DNA of 64,000 nucleotides from Acidobacteriota bacterium (GTDB lineage: Bacteria; Acidobacteriota; Vicinamibacteria; Vicinamibacterales; UBA8438): NCBI GenBank assembly GCA_009838525.1, contig VXRJ01000018.1, positions 209,077 through 273,076 of the forward strand, written 5' to 3'. The notes beneath the pieces were generated by a model. That model saw only the letters and a list, made by a program, of their open reading frames with translations, was not told the origin of the DNA and did no database searches. A program made the position numbers and the translations under genes. Below, piece after piece: positions 38,617-47,633 of the stretch (the stretch's first letter is position 1; the number at the start of each line of letters is the position of its first letter).

Positions 38617-38778
38617 AACAGCCGGTGGTGAAACCCCCGCTACATTCGAGCGGCGATACATCCCGGCTGAACGGCGTTGCTCCTCGGTCGCATATGGCCA
38701 ATATGCCCCCTCGTCGCAACTTGTCAGCCGGGCGCCTCGCCGCTCTCGGTGCGACGCGGGGTTTCACCACGGGCTGTT
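38617..38778. repeat. 162-nt nested palindrome (foldback element)
   Basis: Outer arms: 38617-38640 and 38756-38778, alike at 22 of 23 positions in reverse complement, apart from one extra C. Inside, further perfect pairs keep register: GAGCGGCGA (38648-38656) with TCGCCGCTC (38737-38745); CCCGGCTGA (38662-38670) with TCAGCCGGG (38724-38732); GTTGC (38676-38680) with GCAAC (38716-38720); GCATAT (38690-38695) with ATATGC (38701-38706) around a 5-base loop. About 51 base pairs in all, separated by small internal loops. It fills the gap between the divergent DUF368 and SpoIIE-type genes and ends seven bases before the latter's ATG. Could be a structured leader RNA, a MITE-like foldback element or a double operator. 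Confidence 0.85.
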
Positions 38779-38785
38779 GACGGGG

Positions 38786-40831
38786 ATGGCACTCGAACGG
38801 AGGGAGTATTCGCTCTGGCCGGGCGTTACATCCTGGCCGGTGGCGGTGCTGCTGGCCGGCTCGGCCGCCAAGCTTCTCCTGCTGCCGTTCAGCGGCAATA
38901 CGTTGGTCGCCTGGTTCGATAACGCCGCGTCGATCGCCCTGGCCGTCGGTCTCGGGTCGATCATCCTGACGCTTCTGGTCCGCCTTCAGCGCCGCCTGCT
39001 CTGGCGGGTCCGCCGGAAGCTGTTCCTTTCGTACATCTTCATCGGATTCGTGCCGGTCCTTCTGCTGATGGCGTTTTTCGCAGTCGCCTGGACGATGTCG
39101 GTGCTTCTGACGAGTACCGATCTTGTGCGCCGGGAACTCGCGAGCATCACCGCCGACGCGCAGATTGCCGCAGGCGGGCTAGGCGTTCGGTTGTCACGAG
39201 GGATGCCTCCGGAGCCAGCGCTGGCAGGCGTGCGACGGGCTGGGGGTCGGCGGTACGAAGGCATGTCGGCCGTGATGCTCGGATTGGCGGATGGAGAGTT
39301 GCCAGGCGTAGCCGGTCCCTGGGGGCACGCGCGACGGCCGGACCGACTGCCGTCCTGGATCGGGTCGGAGGACTTCGCCGGCCTGGTGACCCTGGGGGCG
39401 GACTACGCTCCGGTTGTTCGCGCCGTAGCGATGGTTGACCGCGCGGACGTGCGGGCGATCGTCGTGGACATCCCGCTTGACGAGAATGTCCTGCAGCGCA
39501 TCGAAGTCTCCACCGGCGTGAGGATGGATGCGGTCGGTTCGGACGCGGCGAACCCAGGTGCCGCCGGTCTTGTGATCCCTTCCGTCAGCGGCCTGTCGGG
39601 GGTTGGCCTCTGGGATGCAGTGGATTGGGAGAGCGGCGAGGCGCGAACCATCAACCGCCCGATCCGGATCACGCCCGCGGCGTTTTATGCGCGCCTGTTC
39701 GGAACTGTCGATCTGAGCGATCCCGTCGCAGCACACTCGACGTTCCTGTTGCTGCTTGCCGTAATTGGAGGCCTCTTTCTCGTCATCGAAGTGGCTGCTC
39801 TGGTGATGGGTGGCGCCTTGGCCAAGTCGATAACCGGATCCGTACACGAGCTCTTCACTGGCACCGGCCGGGTCCGACGCGGCGACTTCACCCATCGCAT
39901 CCGAATTACGTCGGGCGATCAGCTCGGTGACCTCGCCGAGTCGTTCAACTCGATGACTGCGAGTATCGAGAATCTCATGCATCAGGCGGCGGAGAAGAAA
40001 CGACTGGAGGAAGAACTGCGCATCGCGCGCCAGATTCAGATGTCCCTTCTCCCGCGAGACGCGCTCTCGATTCCCGGTCTGACGATCACCGCGCTGTGCC
40101 GACCGGCACGAGAAGTGGGAGGTGACTACTATGACGTCATACGGCTTGGCGAGCGCCGCCTCGGCATCCTCGTGGCCGACGTGTCGGGCAAGGGGGCGTC
40201 GGCCGCGCTCTACATGGCAGAGCTCAAGGGACTGATCCTGAGTCTGGGACAGATCTATGAATCGCCCCGCAAGCTGTTGAAGGAAACCAATCGGATCATG
40301 GCAGGCACGCTCGACGCGCGCAGCTTCATAACAATGCTCTACGCCGTGGTCGACCTCGAAGCCCGGACCCTGACCTACGCGCGCGCGGGCCACACGCCGC
40401 TCTTCTACGCGTCTTCGAACGGCGGAGCAGGCGCCGACTCGTTCGAAGTCCGCGTTCTGGCTCCGGATGGCCTCGTGCTGGGTTTGGCCGGGTTGGAAGA
40501 GCAGTTCAACAGCTTGATCGAACAGCACCGTCTCAGCATTCGGGAGGGCGATGTCGCCGTGCTCTTCACCGATGGCGTCAGCGAAGCCATGAACGAGGCC
40601 AACGACCTGTTCGGCGAGAAGCGCCTGCAGCACGTGATCGCCGAGAACGCGCATCTTCCGCCGGACGGACTGCGCGAGCAGGTCCTACGGGCCGTCGAGT
40701 CGTTCGTGGGTACTGCGGATCAGCATGACGACATGACGATGGTGCTGCTTCGTATCGACGATGTCGGCCCGTCATCCAGTTCGGAGCCGCTGCCCGCCGC
40801 GGTGTCGACGCCAGAGACGGGTCGTGTCTGA
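38786..40831 (+). CDS. Membrane-bound SpoIIE-type (PP2C) serine phosphatase with HAMP domain
   Basis: 681 residues from the ATG at 38786. Hydrophobic segments at about 17-60 and 75-105, an extracytoplasmic sensing region (about 110-310), another membrane helix (about 315-345), a HAMP domain (about 350-400, with LFTGTGRVRRGDFTHRIRI), a short coiled coil (EKKRLEEELRIARQIQMSLLP), and a C-terminal SpoIIE/RsbU phosphatase. The phosphatase metal aspartates are in EVGGDYYDVI, VADVSGKG, YARAGHTPLFY and VLFTDGVSEA, ending with QHDDMTMVLL. It should dephosphorylate an anti-sigma-factor antagonist, but no RsbV/RsbW-type gene is near. Overlaps the rnc start. Confidence 0.92.
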   Translation: MALERREYSLWPGVTSWPVAVLLAGSAAKLLLLPFSGNTLVAWFDNAASIALAVGLGSIILTLLVRLQRRLLWRVRRKLFLSYIFIGFVPVLLLMAFFAVAWTMSVLLTSTDLVRRELASITADAQIAAGGLGVRLSRGMPPEPALAGVRRAGGRRYEGMSAVMLGLADGELPGVAGPWGHARRPDRLPSWIGSEDFAGLVTLGADYAPVVRAVAMVDRADVRAIVVDIPLDENVLQRIEVSTGVRMDAVGSDAANPGAAGLVIPSVSGLSGVGLWDAVDWESGEARTINRPIRITPAAFYARLFGTVDLSDPVAAHSTFLLLLAVIGGLFLVIEVAALVMGGALAKSITGSVHELFTGTGRVRRGDFTHRIRITSGDQLGDLAESFNSMTASIENLMHQAAEKKRLEEELRIARQIQMSLLPRDALSIPGLTITALCRPAREVGGDYYDVIRLGERRLGILVADVSGKGASAALYMAELKGLILSLGQIYESPRKLLKETNRIMAGTLDARSFITMLYAVVDLEARTLTYARAGHTPLFYASSNGGAGADSFEVRVLAPDGLVLGLAGLEEQFNSLIEQHRLSIREGDVAVLFTDGVSEAMNEANDLFGEKRLQHVIAENAHLPPDGLREQVLRAVESFVGTADQHDDMTMVLLRIDDVGPSSSSEPLPAAVSTPETGRV

Positions 40832-41690
40832 ACATCCGGACCGCGACCTTACCGATCTGGAAGCGCGGCTCGGCTACGCCTTCAGCGACCGGTTGCTGCT
40901 GGAGCGGGCGTTGACGCACCGATCGTACTCCCATGAAGTCGACTTGCGGGAAACCGGCGACAACGAGTTGCTCGAGTTCCTGGGCGATGCCGTGATCGGC
41001 CTGGTGATGTCGCACGTGATCCACGCAAGGTGGGGCGGGGCAGGGTCACCGGGCGATGCATCGCAGTGCAAGGCGATGCTGGTCTCGCGTGGCACGCTCT
41101 CGGCAATGGGAGCCCGGTTGGCGCTGTCGGACTTTCTGCGGCTGGGACGGGGTGAGGAACGCAGCGGCGGACGGACGAAAGCGTCGCTCATCGCCAACGC
41201 GTTCGAAGCAGTGACCGGCGCGGTTTTCCTCGACGGCGGATACAAGGCCGCTCGGCGGGTTCTCGATCGGGTGTATGCGGACCTGTACGACGAACTGCTT
41301 CCCCGGTCCCCGTCAGCACCTTTGGCGTCGGTCGACGGGGCCGGCTATCGCGATCCGAAGTCGGCGCTTCAGGAATGGTTGCAGGCGCGTGGTCGTTCGC
41401 TCCCGGTATACACCGTGCTGGACACGAGCGGTCCGGATCACCACAAGACATTTCAGGTCGCCGTCGCGATCGACGGGGCGCCGGCCTGTACCGCGACCGG
41501 AGACTCCAAGAAGGGAGCGGAGCAGGCAGCCGCGCGGGAAATACTGCGCCGCCTGCGCGCGGCCACCGAGGACGGGCTATCGGGCCTTGCCCCCGAACCG
41601 GACAGCCCTCAGTCGATCTCGATCAGGTCCACCGGCGGTTCGGGCAGCAAGGGCGTTGCGCCGGACTCCCCGGACGAGGGCAGGTCGTGA
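40824..41690 (+). CDS. rnc: Ribonuclease III
   Basis: 288 residues from a GTG at 40824 that overlaps the preceding stop by eight bases. The catalytic domain has NELLEFLGDAVIGLVMSHV (metal-binding Glu and Asp) and ANAFEAVTGAVFLDGGY (second metal site Glu). The double-stranded RNA-binding domain runs from DPKSALQEWLQARG to KKGAEQAAAREILRRL. The last 55 residues are a Ser/Pro/Gly-rich tail absent in E. coli RNase III, and most of it is encoded over the 3' end of the opposite ATPase gene. Processes rRNA precursors and structured RNAs. Confidence 0.94.
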   Translation: MSEHPDRDLTDLEARLGYAFSDRLLLERALTHRSYSHEVDLRETGDNELLEFLGDAVIGLVMSHVIHARWGGAGSPGDASQCKAMLVSRGTLSAMGARLALSDFLRLGRGEERSGGRTKASLIANAFEAVTGAVFLDGGYKAARRVLDRVYADLYDELLPRSPSAPLASVDGAGYRDPKSALQEWLQARGRSLPVYTVLDTSGPDHHKTFQVAVAIDGAPACTATGDSKKGAEQAAAREILRRLRAATEDGLSGLAPEPDSPQSISIRSTGGSGSKGVAPDSPDEGRS

Positions 41691-42775
41691 TCATCCGGAG
41701 TCATTGCTCCGCCGGGCGGGAGGCGGCTGACCGCGTAGTCCTGCACCTCCCGCGCCAGCGCGACATCGTTCGGCGGGCTGGGGCGGCAGTGTAGCCGGAC
41801 CCAGAGCCGCAGCAGAGGATCCGCAAAGCGGTAGCGCTTCGCCTCGCCCGCGATCAGATCGACATCCGCCAGCCACAGGAGGTAGTCCTTTGTCGATCCG
41901 GGTGTTCGGCCAAGCCGCCGCGCAATGTCCGACAGCGTGAGCGGTTCCTCGTCAGCCAGTGTTGCGAGAACGCCCTTCAGCGCGCTGTAGCCGCGTGCCC
42001 GGTGCAACCGCAGTTCGTACGTGAAACGGAGGGCGGTGGCAAGCGGTGCCCCGGAGCCCATCTGCGCGGCTAGTGCGCTGAGCGGATCGTTCGCGCCCTC
42101 GTCCGCCACCAGGCCGTCCGCGATTCGGTGAACATAGCTCGGACGCCCGTCGGCGAGGGATAGCACCACGCCGGCCAACTCGTCGAGGTCCGTGTCGTCA
42201 GGGCTGGCCATCCGTTCGGCGAGGACGGCGCGCACTTCAGCCGCGGACAGCGGTGGCAGATCGACGACCGTGAAGCGGTTGGCCGGCAGCGAGGCGAGCA
42301 GGCGGGTTGCGCGTGCGATATAGCGGCTCGTCAGAACAAGGCGGTTCGAGCTGCGTGTGACGGCGTCGAGAAACTGACCAAGGAGACCGCGCAGTCCCGG
42401 GAATGCGTTGAGCCTCTCGAGTTCGAGGAACTCGTCGAGCAACAGGATGGGTTGCTGCGGCCCCGACGGACGCGCGGGTTGACTGATGTAGTCAAGCAGC
42501 GCATCGAACGCCGCGCGCGGCGAATCGGCCGGAATGGGAACGGCCCCCTGGGAGGAGTCCGGTCCGATGAGTGCTCCGAGGAATCGCTCGGGAGTGGAGA
42601 GGACCCGCTCGGCGTCGACGTAGCGCGACGGAACTCCGTCCAGTCGTGCTTCGATGCCTCGCAGCACCGAGGTCCGGCCGCTGCCGGACAGGCCGAGCAC
42701 GACGGGAACGCGCGGAGGCGTGGCGTCAAGCGCCAGCAGGATTTCGCGTTCGACCTCGGGCCGTTCGTGAAGCAA
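41609..42775 (-). CDS. AAA/STAND-like ATPase with winged-helix tail and variant Walker A
   Basis: 388 residues from a TTG at 42775 with a strong AGGAGGGG ribosome site. The Walker A region is GLSGSGRTS at 28-36, with Arg34 (codon CGG) where lysine is expected. The Walker B is PILLLDEF (Asp114-Glu115). LVLTSRYIARATRLL and DLPPLSAAEVRAVLAERM look like sensor and lid parts. After about residue 260 a winged-helix (GYSALKGVLATLADEEPLTLSDIARRLG) leads to LWLADVDLI and KRYRFADPLLRLW, the layout of archaeal-type ATPases with a DNA-binding tail. The last 27 residues overlap the rnc 3' end on the other strand. Function unknown. Confidence 0.75.
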   Translation of the reverse strand: MLHERPEVEREILLALDATPPRVPVVLGLSGSGRTSVLRGIEARLDGVPSRYVDAERVLSTPERFLGALIGPDSSQGAVPIPADSPRAAFDALLDYISQPARPSGPQQPILLLDEFLELERLNAFPGLRGLLGQFLDAVTRSSNRLVLTSRYIARATRLLASLPANRFTVVDLPPLSAAEVRAVLAERMASPDDTDLDELAGVVLSLADGRPSYVHRIADGLVADEGANDPLSALAAQMGSGAPLATALRFTYELRLHRARGYSALKGVLATLADEEPLTLSDIARRLGRTPGSTKDYLLWLADVDLIAGEAKRYRFADPLLRLWVRLHCRPSPPNDVALAREVQDYAVSRLPPGGAMTPDDHDLPSSGESGATPLLPEPPVDLIEID

Positions 42776-42854
42776 GGGTGCCCCTCCTGACGATAGGCAA
42801 GGGGAGGGGGCGTGTCAATCGTTCTGTTATCATCGGGCGTTTGCCTGCACCCCG

Positions 42855-44174
42855 ATGGTCGCAACAGGGAATCTCGCCGTGCTTGGCGCCCAGTGGGGTG
42901 ACGAGGGAAAGGGGAAGATCGTCGATCTCCTCGCACCGGCGTTCGCCATCGTGGCCCGGTCCCAGGGAGGCCACAACGCTGGCCACACGGTCTTTGTCGA
43001 AGGCGACCAGTTCATTCTTCACCTGATCCCGTCCGGAATCCTGCACCCGGGCGTCACCTGCGTAATCGGTAACGGCGTCGTGGTCGACCCCACGGCGCTC
43101 TTCGCCGAGATCGACGAACTGCACGGGCGCGGAATCGACACCGACGGCCGCCTCCTGGTGAGCAACCGGGCCCATGTCATCCTCCCGTATCACCGGCATC
43201 TTGAGGCCGCGTCCGAGGATCGATTGGGTGCGCATCGGATCGGGACGACGTCGCGCGGAATCGGTCCGAGCTATGAGCAGAAGGCGGCCAGAAGCGGGGT
43301 ACGCATTGGCGATCTTGCGGACAGTAGCAGCGGGGGCCGGCTCACGGCGCTGGTTCGGTCCAATGTCGAGGTGCGCAACCGTGCCGTCCCCGGTACGCCG
43401 CTGGACTGGCGCACCGTACGTGATGCGGCAGCCGGTGCGTGGCCCCGACTTGCGTCACGCGTCGTCGACACGTCCCGCTATCTGCATGATGCGATTGCGG
43501 CGGGCCGGCCCGTCCTTTTCGAAGGGGCGCAGGGCGCGATGCTCGACGTCGACCATGGCACGTATCCGTATGTGACTTCCTCGAACGCAACGATCGGTGG
43601 TGTCTGTACCGGGCTGGGGGTAGGACCCCGCGCGATCGGCCACGTGCTGGGAATCGCCAAGGCATACACGACGCGGGTCGGCGAGGGCCCACTCCCGACC
43701 GAACTGAACGGGGACGCGGCGGATCGCCTGCGTGAGCTTGGACGCGAATACGGCGCCTCGACCGGCCGCCCGCGCCGTTGCGGCTGGTTCGATGCCGTGG
43801 CGGTTCGTTACGCGGTGCGGGTGAATGGCATTGAATCGCTTGCGGTAACGAAACTGGATGTGCTCGATCAGGTGGATTCTCTGCAGGTCTGTACCGGCTA
43901 CCGCTGCAACGGACGGTTGCTGGACGATCCGCCGGGCGATGTCGCGCTTCTCGGCGCTTGCGTGCCGGTGTACGAGACTTTGGCCGGCTGGTCGGGCGAA
44001 GGAACGACGGCTGGAGTTCGGAACGAGGCAGACTTGCCGACTGCCGCGTGCGCTTACCTCGAGCGGCTTGAAACGTTGATCGGCGTGCCGATCGCGATCA
44101 TCTCGACCGGGTCGGACCGACGCGACACAATCGTCCGAACCGACACGCCCGTCGCTCGACATCTTGGTGCGTAA
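42855..44174 (+). CDS. purA: Adenylosuccinate synthetase
   Basis: 439 residues, normal length. Makes adenylosuccinate from IMP, aspartate and GTP. The P-loop block GAQWGDEGKGKIVDLLA is at about 11-27, SQGGHNAGHTV follows, and IGTTSRGIGPSYEQKAAR, FEGAQGAMLDVDHGTYPYVTSS and KAYTTRVGEGPLPTEL are the other signature blocks. GTP base recognition is in VTKLDVLD and SGEGTTAGV. Divergent from the ATPase gene across 79 bases, where TTATCAT may be a -10 but no -35 stands out. Confidence 0.97.
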   Translation: MVATGNLAVLGAQWGDEGKGKIVDLLAPAFAIVARSQGGHNAGHTVFVEGDQFILHLIPSGILHPGVTCVIGNGVVVDPTALFAEIDELHGRGIDTDGRLLVSNRAHVILPYHRHLEAASEDRLGAHRIGTTSRGIGPSYEQKAARSGVRIGDLADSSSGGRLTALVRSNVEVRNRAVPGTPLDWRTVRDAAAGAWPRLASRVVDTSRYLHDAIAAGRPVLFEGAQGAMLDVDHGTYPYVTSSNATIGGVCTGLGVGPRAIGHVLGIAKAYTTRVGEGPLPTELNGDAADRLRELGREYGASTGRPRRCGWFDAVAVRYAVRVNGIESLAVTKLDVLDQVDSLQVCTGYRCNGRLLDDPPGDVALLGACVPVYETLAGWSGEGTTAGVRNEADLPTAACAYLERLETLIGVPIAIISTGSDRRDTIVRTDTPVARHLGA

Positions 44175-44219
44175 CAGAGGCCGCTGGACCGCCCCGCCGA
44201 CCTGCCCGCCCTTCAGGGG

Positions 44220-44990
44220 ATGACCAGCGACACAAGGGATCTGGCGGTGGCGTGCCGCGGTCTCGTCAAGCGCTACGGCGACGTTGTCGCCGTAGCCGGG
44301 CTCGATCTCGACATCCGCCGTGGCGAGTGCTTCGGCCTTCTCGGACCGAATGGCGCCGGAAAGACCACCACCGTCGAGATGCTCGAGGGCATACTCGTGC
44401 CGGACGCTGGAGAGATTCGCGTTCTGGGCTCGACATGGGGGAAAGGCAGCCAGGCCCTGCGTGCGCGGCTCGGAATTCACCTTCAGGATGCCCAACTCGA
44501 CGAGAAGCTGTCGGTGGAGGAAACGCTCCAGCTGTTCCGTACCTTCTACCCTCACGGACGGAGGGTTGGCGACGTGCTCCGCCTGCTCGAGCTGGAAGCC
44601 AAGCGGACCAGTTGGGTCAGCACGCTCTCGGGCGGTCAGCGGCAGCGCCTTGCTGTCGGTTGCGCGCTGGTGGGCAACCCCGACTTGCTGTTTCTGGACG
44701 AACCGACAACCGGGCTCGATCCGCAGTCCCGCCGGCAGCTCTGGGCATTGCTCGAACGGTTTCGCGCGGAGGGCGGCACCATCGTGCTCACGACTCACTA
44801 TATGGACGAGGCAGAGGTCCTCTGTGACCGCCTGGTGATCATCGACCACGGGCGCGTGATTGCTCAGGGGAGTCCGGACGAGCTGATCGAGTCGATCGGC
44901 GTGCCGCACGTGACGAAGCCGAAGCCGCCCCGGGCGACGCTCGAGGACGTCTTCGTGGCCCTGACGGGTCACCACCTGCGTGATGAGTGA
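44220..44990 (+). CDS. ABC transporter, ATP-binding protein (ABC-2 exporter)
   Basis: 256 residues. Walker A GPNGAGKTT at about 43-51, Q-loop LGIHLQDAQLDEKLS, signature LSGGQRQRLAVGCAL, Walker B LLFLDEPTTGLDPQ and H-loop LTTHYMDEAE. The CcmA/NodI/DrrA-like subfamily moves drugs, lipids or polysaccharides outward together with an ABC-2 permease. The C-terminal RATLEDVFVALTGHHLRDE is typical. The next gene, its permease, overlaps this stop. Confidence 0.95.
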   Translation: MTSDTRDLAVACRGLVKRYGDVVAVAGLDLDIRRGECFGLLGPNGAGKTTTVEMLEGILVPDAGEIRVLGSTWGKGSQALRARLGIHLQDAQLDEKLSVEETLQLFRTFYPHGRRVGDVLRLLELEAKRTSWVSTLSGGQRQRLAVGCALVGNPDLLFLDEPTTGLDPQSRRQLWALLERFRAEGGTIVLTTHYMDEAEVLCDRLVIIDHGRVIAQGSPDELIESIGVPHVTKPKPPRATLEDVFVALTGHHLRDE

Positions 44991-45759
44991 ACTGGCCAGC
45001 GCGCGGGTACGGCATCCGTTCGTCGAACTGACGAGAACCCGGGTGCTGCTGCTGGTGCGTGAGCCGGAGATGATCTTCTGGGTCTTCGTCTTTCCGATCC
45101 TGATGGCTCTCGCTCTTGGCCTGGCGTTCGACAGACCGGGCGAAGCGGCGGCGGCGCCCGGCTACCGGTACGTCGACTGGTTGATCCCGGGACTTCTCGG
45201 GATGAACATCATGGGGACCGGAATCTGGGGCATCGGCTTCCAGATCGTGACGCAGCGCTCGCGCAAGCTGCTGAAGCGGATGATGGCGACGCCCATGCAA
45301 CGCGCTCACTATCTCGGGTCGTTTGTAGTGGCTCGGCTGGTGCTGCTCGCCCTGGAGGTGGCAGCCCTGGTGGGCGTCGCGTGGTTGATCTTCGACATTC
45401 CGATAGAAGGGTCGCTGGTCACGTTGGCTCTGGTCGCGCTTGTCGGGGCGATGGCCTTCGGAGGAATAGGTCTTCTGACCGCGGCGCGCCCGCGGACGAT
45501 CGAAGGGGTGTCGGGAATCATGAACGTCGTGATGGCCCCGATGTGGATTGCGTCGGGCGTGTTCTTCGCCGCCTCGAACTTTCCCGATCCGCTGCAGCCC
45601 TTCATTCAGGCCATGCCTCTGACCGCGCTCGTCGACGCGTTGCGCGGTGTCATGCTGCACGGCGATGGACTCCGCACCATCGGCTTCGAACTGCTGATCC
45701 TGCTTGCCTGGACCAGCGGGAGTTTCGTTCTGGCGCTACGCCTGTTCCGCTGGAGGTGA
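44983..45759 (+). CDS. ABC-2 type permease
   Basis: 258 residues from the ATG at 44983 (a GTG one codon upstream is possible). Six hydrophobic segments: a cytoplasmic start with TRTRVLLLVREPEMIFWVFVFP, the usual first helix, then IPGLLGMNIMGTGIWGIGF, and a Pro/Phe-rich loop (APMWIASGVFFAASNFPDPLQP) before the last helix, which is the ABC-2 signature. It overlaps the ATP-binding gene by eight bases, and the peptidase gene starts five bases after it, so all three are one operon. Substrate unknown. Confidence 0.93.
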   Translation: MSELASARVRHPFVELTRTRVLLLVREPEMIFWVFVFPILMALALGLAFDRPGEAAAAPGYRYVDWLIPGLLGMNIMGTGIWGIGFQIVTQRSRKLLKRMMATPMQRAHYLGSFVVARLVLLALEVAALVGVAWLIFDIPIEGSLVTLALVALVGAMAFGGIGLLTAARPRTIEGVSGIMNVVMAPMWIASGVFFAASNFPDPLQPFIQAMPLTALVDALRGVMLHGDGLRTIGFELLILLAWTSGSFVLALRLFRWR

Positions 45760-45763
45760 AGCG

Positions 45764-47611
45764 ATGAAGGGACATCGGAACGCGTTTGCCGCCGCCTGCC
45801 TGGGCGCCGCAGTGCTTGTCGCGTGCGGCGGCGATGGCAGGCCGGTGCCGTCGGCGGCCGATGCCGGCGTCTTCCTCAGGGAAGCCGAGACACGATTGCT
45901 CGAGTTGCGCATCGCGGCCGAACAGGCAGCGTGGGTGCAACAGAATTTTATTTCCGACGAGACGAACGCGCTCGCCGCGGCGACGAACGCCGAGTTGATG
46001 GGGGCGACCATCGAGCTGGCATCGGCTGCCGCGCGCTTCGTGGGCATCGAGCTGCCTGAGGAGGCAGCCCGCAAGCTCACGTTACTCCGGACATCGCTTG
46101 CTGCAGTGGCACCGTCCGACCCGGCTCTGCAGCGGGAGTTGGCGGGCATCCAGGCTGAAATGGAGGCGGCGTACGGTCGGGGCGAATACTGCCCGGAGGA
46201 AGGCAGGGCGAGATCCGGCAGACGCGGGGCGGACGGGGATGACGACTGTCTCGACCTGCCAGTGCTGGAACGCATCCTGGCAGAGTCGCGCGATACGGAT
46301 GAATTGATCGAGGTGTGGGAGGGATGGCGATCGATCTCGGTCCCGCTACGGCGCCGCTACGAACGGTTCGTCGAGATCGCCAACGCCGGAGCGCTTGAAC
46401 TCGGCTTCGATGATGCGGGCACGATGTGGCGTTCGGCGTATGACATGCCACCCGATGCCTTCCGGGGCGAACTCAACCGGCTCTGGGACCAGGTTCGTCC
46501 GTTGTACGAATCCCTTCACTGCCTGGTCCGCGCGGAACTCGGCGATGCCTACGGAACAGCGATCGTGCCCCCGGACGGTCCCATTCCCGCGCACCTGCTC
46601 GGAAACATGTGGGCACAGAGCTGGGGCAATGTCATCGATCTGGTGACACCCGACGACGTCGGTTCGGGGATTGACCTGACACGGCAGTTGGAGCGTCAGG
46701 ATGTCGACGCGATCGAAATGGTCCGCTACGGCGAGCGGTTCTTCAGTTCCCTCGGGTTCGAACCGTTGCCCGATACCTTCTGGGAGCGCTCGCTGTTCGT
46801 GCAGCCGGCGGATCGCGACGTCGTCTGCCACGCGAGCGCCTGGAACGTTGACTACGACCAGGACGTCCGGATCAAGATGTGCATTGAGCCGACGGGCGAG
46901 CACTTCGCGACGATCCACCATGAACTGGGCCACACGTACTACCAGCGGGCCTACAGGCGGCAGGATCCGCTCTTCCGAACGGGGGCGAACGATGGCTTCC
47001 ACGAGGGCATCGGTGACGCGATCGCCCTGTCGATCACGCCGGAGTACCTCGTGGAAACGGAGTTGCTGAACCGTGTGCCGCGGACGGCGGGAGACATTCC
47101 GTTCCTGCTGCGGCAGGCGCTCGACAAGGTGGCATTCCTCCCGTTCGGCCTGCTGGTCGATCAGTGGCGGTGGCAGGTTTTCAGCGGCGAGGTGCCCCCC
47201 GGCAGATACACCGAGGCATGGTGGCGGCTCCGGGAGTCATACCAGGGAGTGAGCCCGCCGACGCCGCGGACCGAGGCTGATTTCGATCCGGGCGCGAAGT
47301 ACCACGTTCCCGCCAACGTTCCCTACGCGCGCTACTTTCTGGCCCACATCCTGCAGTTTCAGTTCCACCGCGCCCTGTGCGAGTCGGCGGGGGTTGACGG
47401 CCCGTTGCATCGTTGCTCGATCTACGGCAGCCGGGCGGCAGGGGAGCGGCTCGGTGCACTGCTCCGTATGGGAGCGAGCCGTCCATGGCCGGACGCGCTA
47501 GAGGCGATTGCCGGCACCCGCGAGATGGACGCGGGCGCAATCCTCGACTACTTTGCGCCCCTCCGCGTCTGGTTGGACGAACAGAACGCCGGCCGCGCGT
47601 GCGGCTGGTAG
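45764..47611 (+). CDS. M2-family peptidase (ACE-like peptidyl-dipeptidase), lipoprotein
   Basis: 615 residues. The signal sequence ends in a lipobox (AAVLVACGG), so the protein is probably lipid-anchored and faces the periplasm. The zinc site HELGH is at 386-390 with Glu414 in NDGFHEGIGDAIALS 24 residues later, the exact M2 (angiotensin-converting enzyme) spacing. Other ACE blocks are GNMWAQSWGN and PPTPRTEADFDPGAKYHVPANVPYARYF (shown here in part). The M2 family removes dipeptides from peptide C-termini. It starts five bases after the ABC-2 permease, so it may trim a peptide exported or imported by that system. Confidence 0.93.
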   Translation: MKGHRNAFAAACLGAAVLVACGGDGRPVPSAADAGVFLREAETRLLELRIAAEQAAWVQQNFISDETNALAAATNAELMGATIELASAAARFVGIELPEEAARKLTLLRTSLAAVAPSDPALQRELAGIQAEMEAAYGRGEYCPEEGRARSGRRGADGDDDCLDLPVLERILAESRDTDELIEVWEGWRSISVPLRRRYERFVEIANAGALELGFDDAGTMWRSAYDMPPDAFRGELNRLWDQVRPLYESLHCLVRAELGDAYGTAIVPPDGPIPAHLLGNMWAQSWGNVIDLVTPDDVGSGIDLTRQLERQDVDAIEMVRYGERFFSSLGFEPLPDTFWERSLFVQPADRDVVCHASAWNVDYDQDVRIKMCIEPTGEHFATIHHELGHTYYQRAYRRQDPLFRTGANDGFHEGIGDAIALSITPEYLVETELLNRVPRTAGDIPFLLRQALDKVAFLPFGLLVDQWRWQVFSGEVPPGRYTEAWWRLRESYQGVSPPTPRTEADFDPGAKYHVPANVPYARYFLAHILQFQFHRALCESAGVDGPLHRCSIYGSRAAGERLGALLRMGASRPWPDALEAIAGTREMDAGAILDYFAPLRVWLDEQNAGRACGW

Positions 47612-47633
47612 TCGAGCGTCGGCCAGCGCCGGT

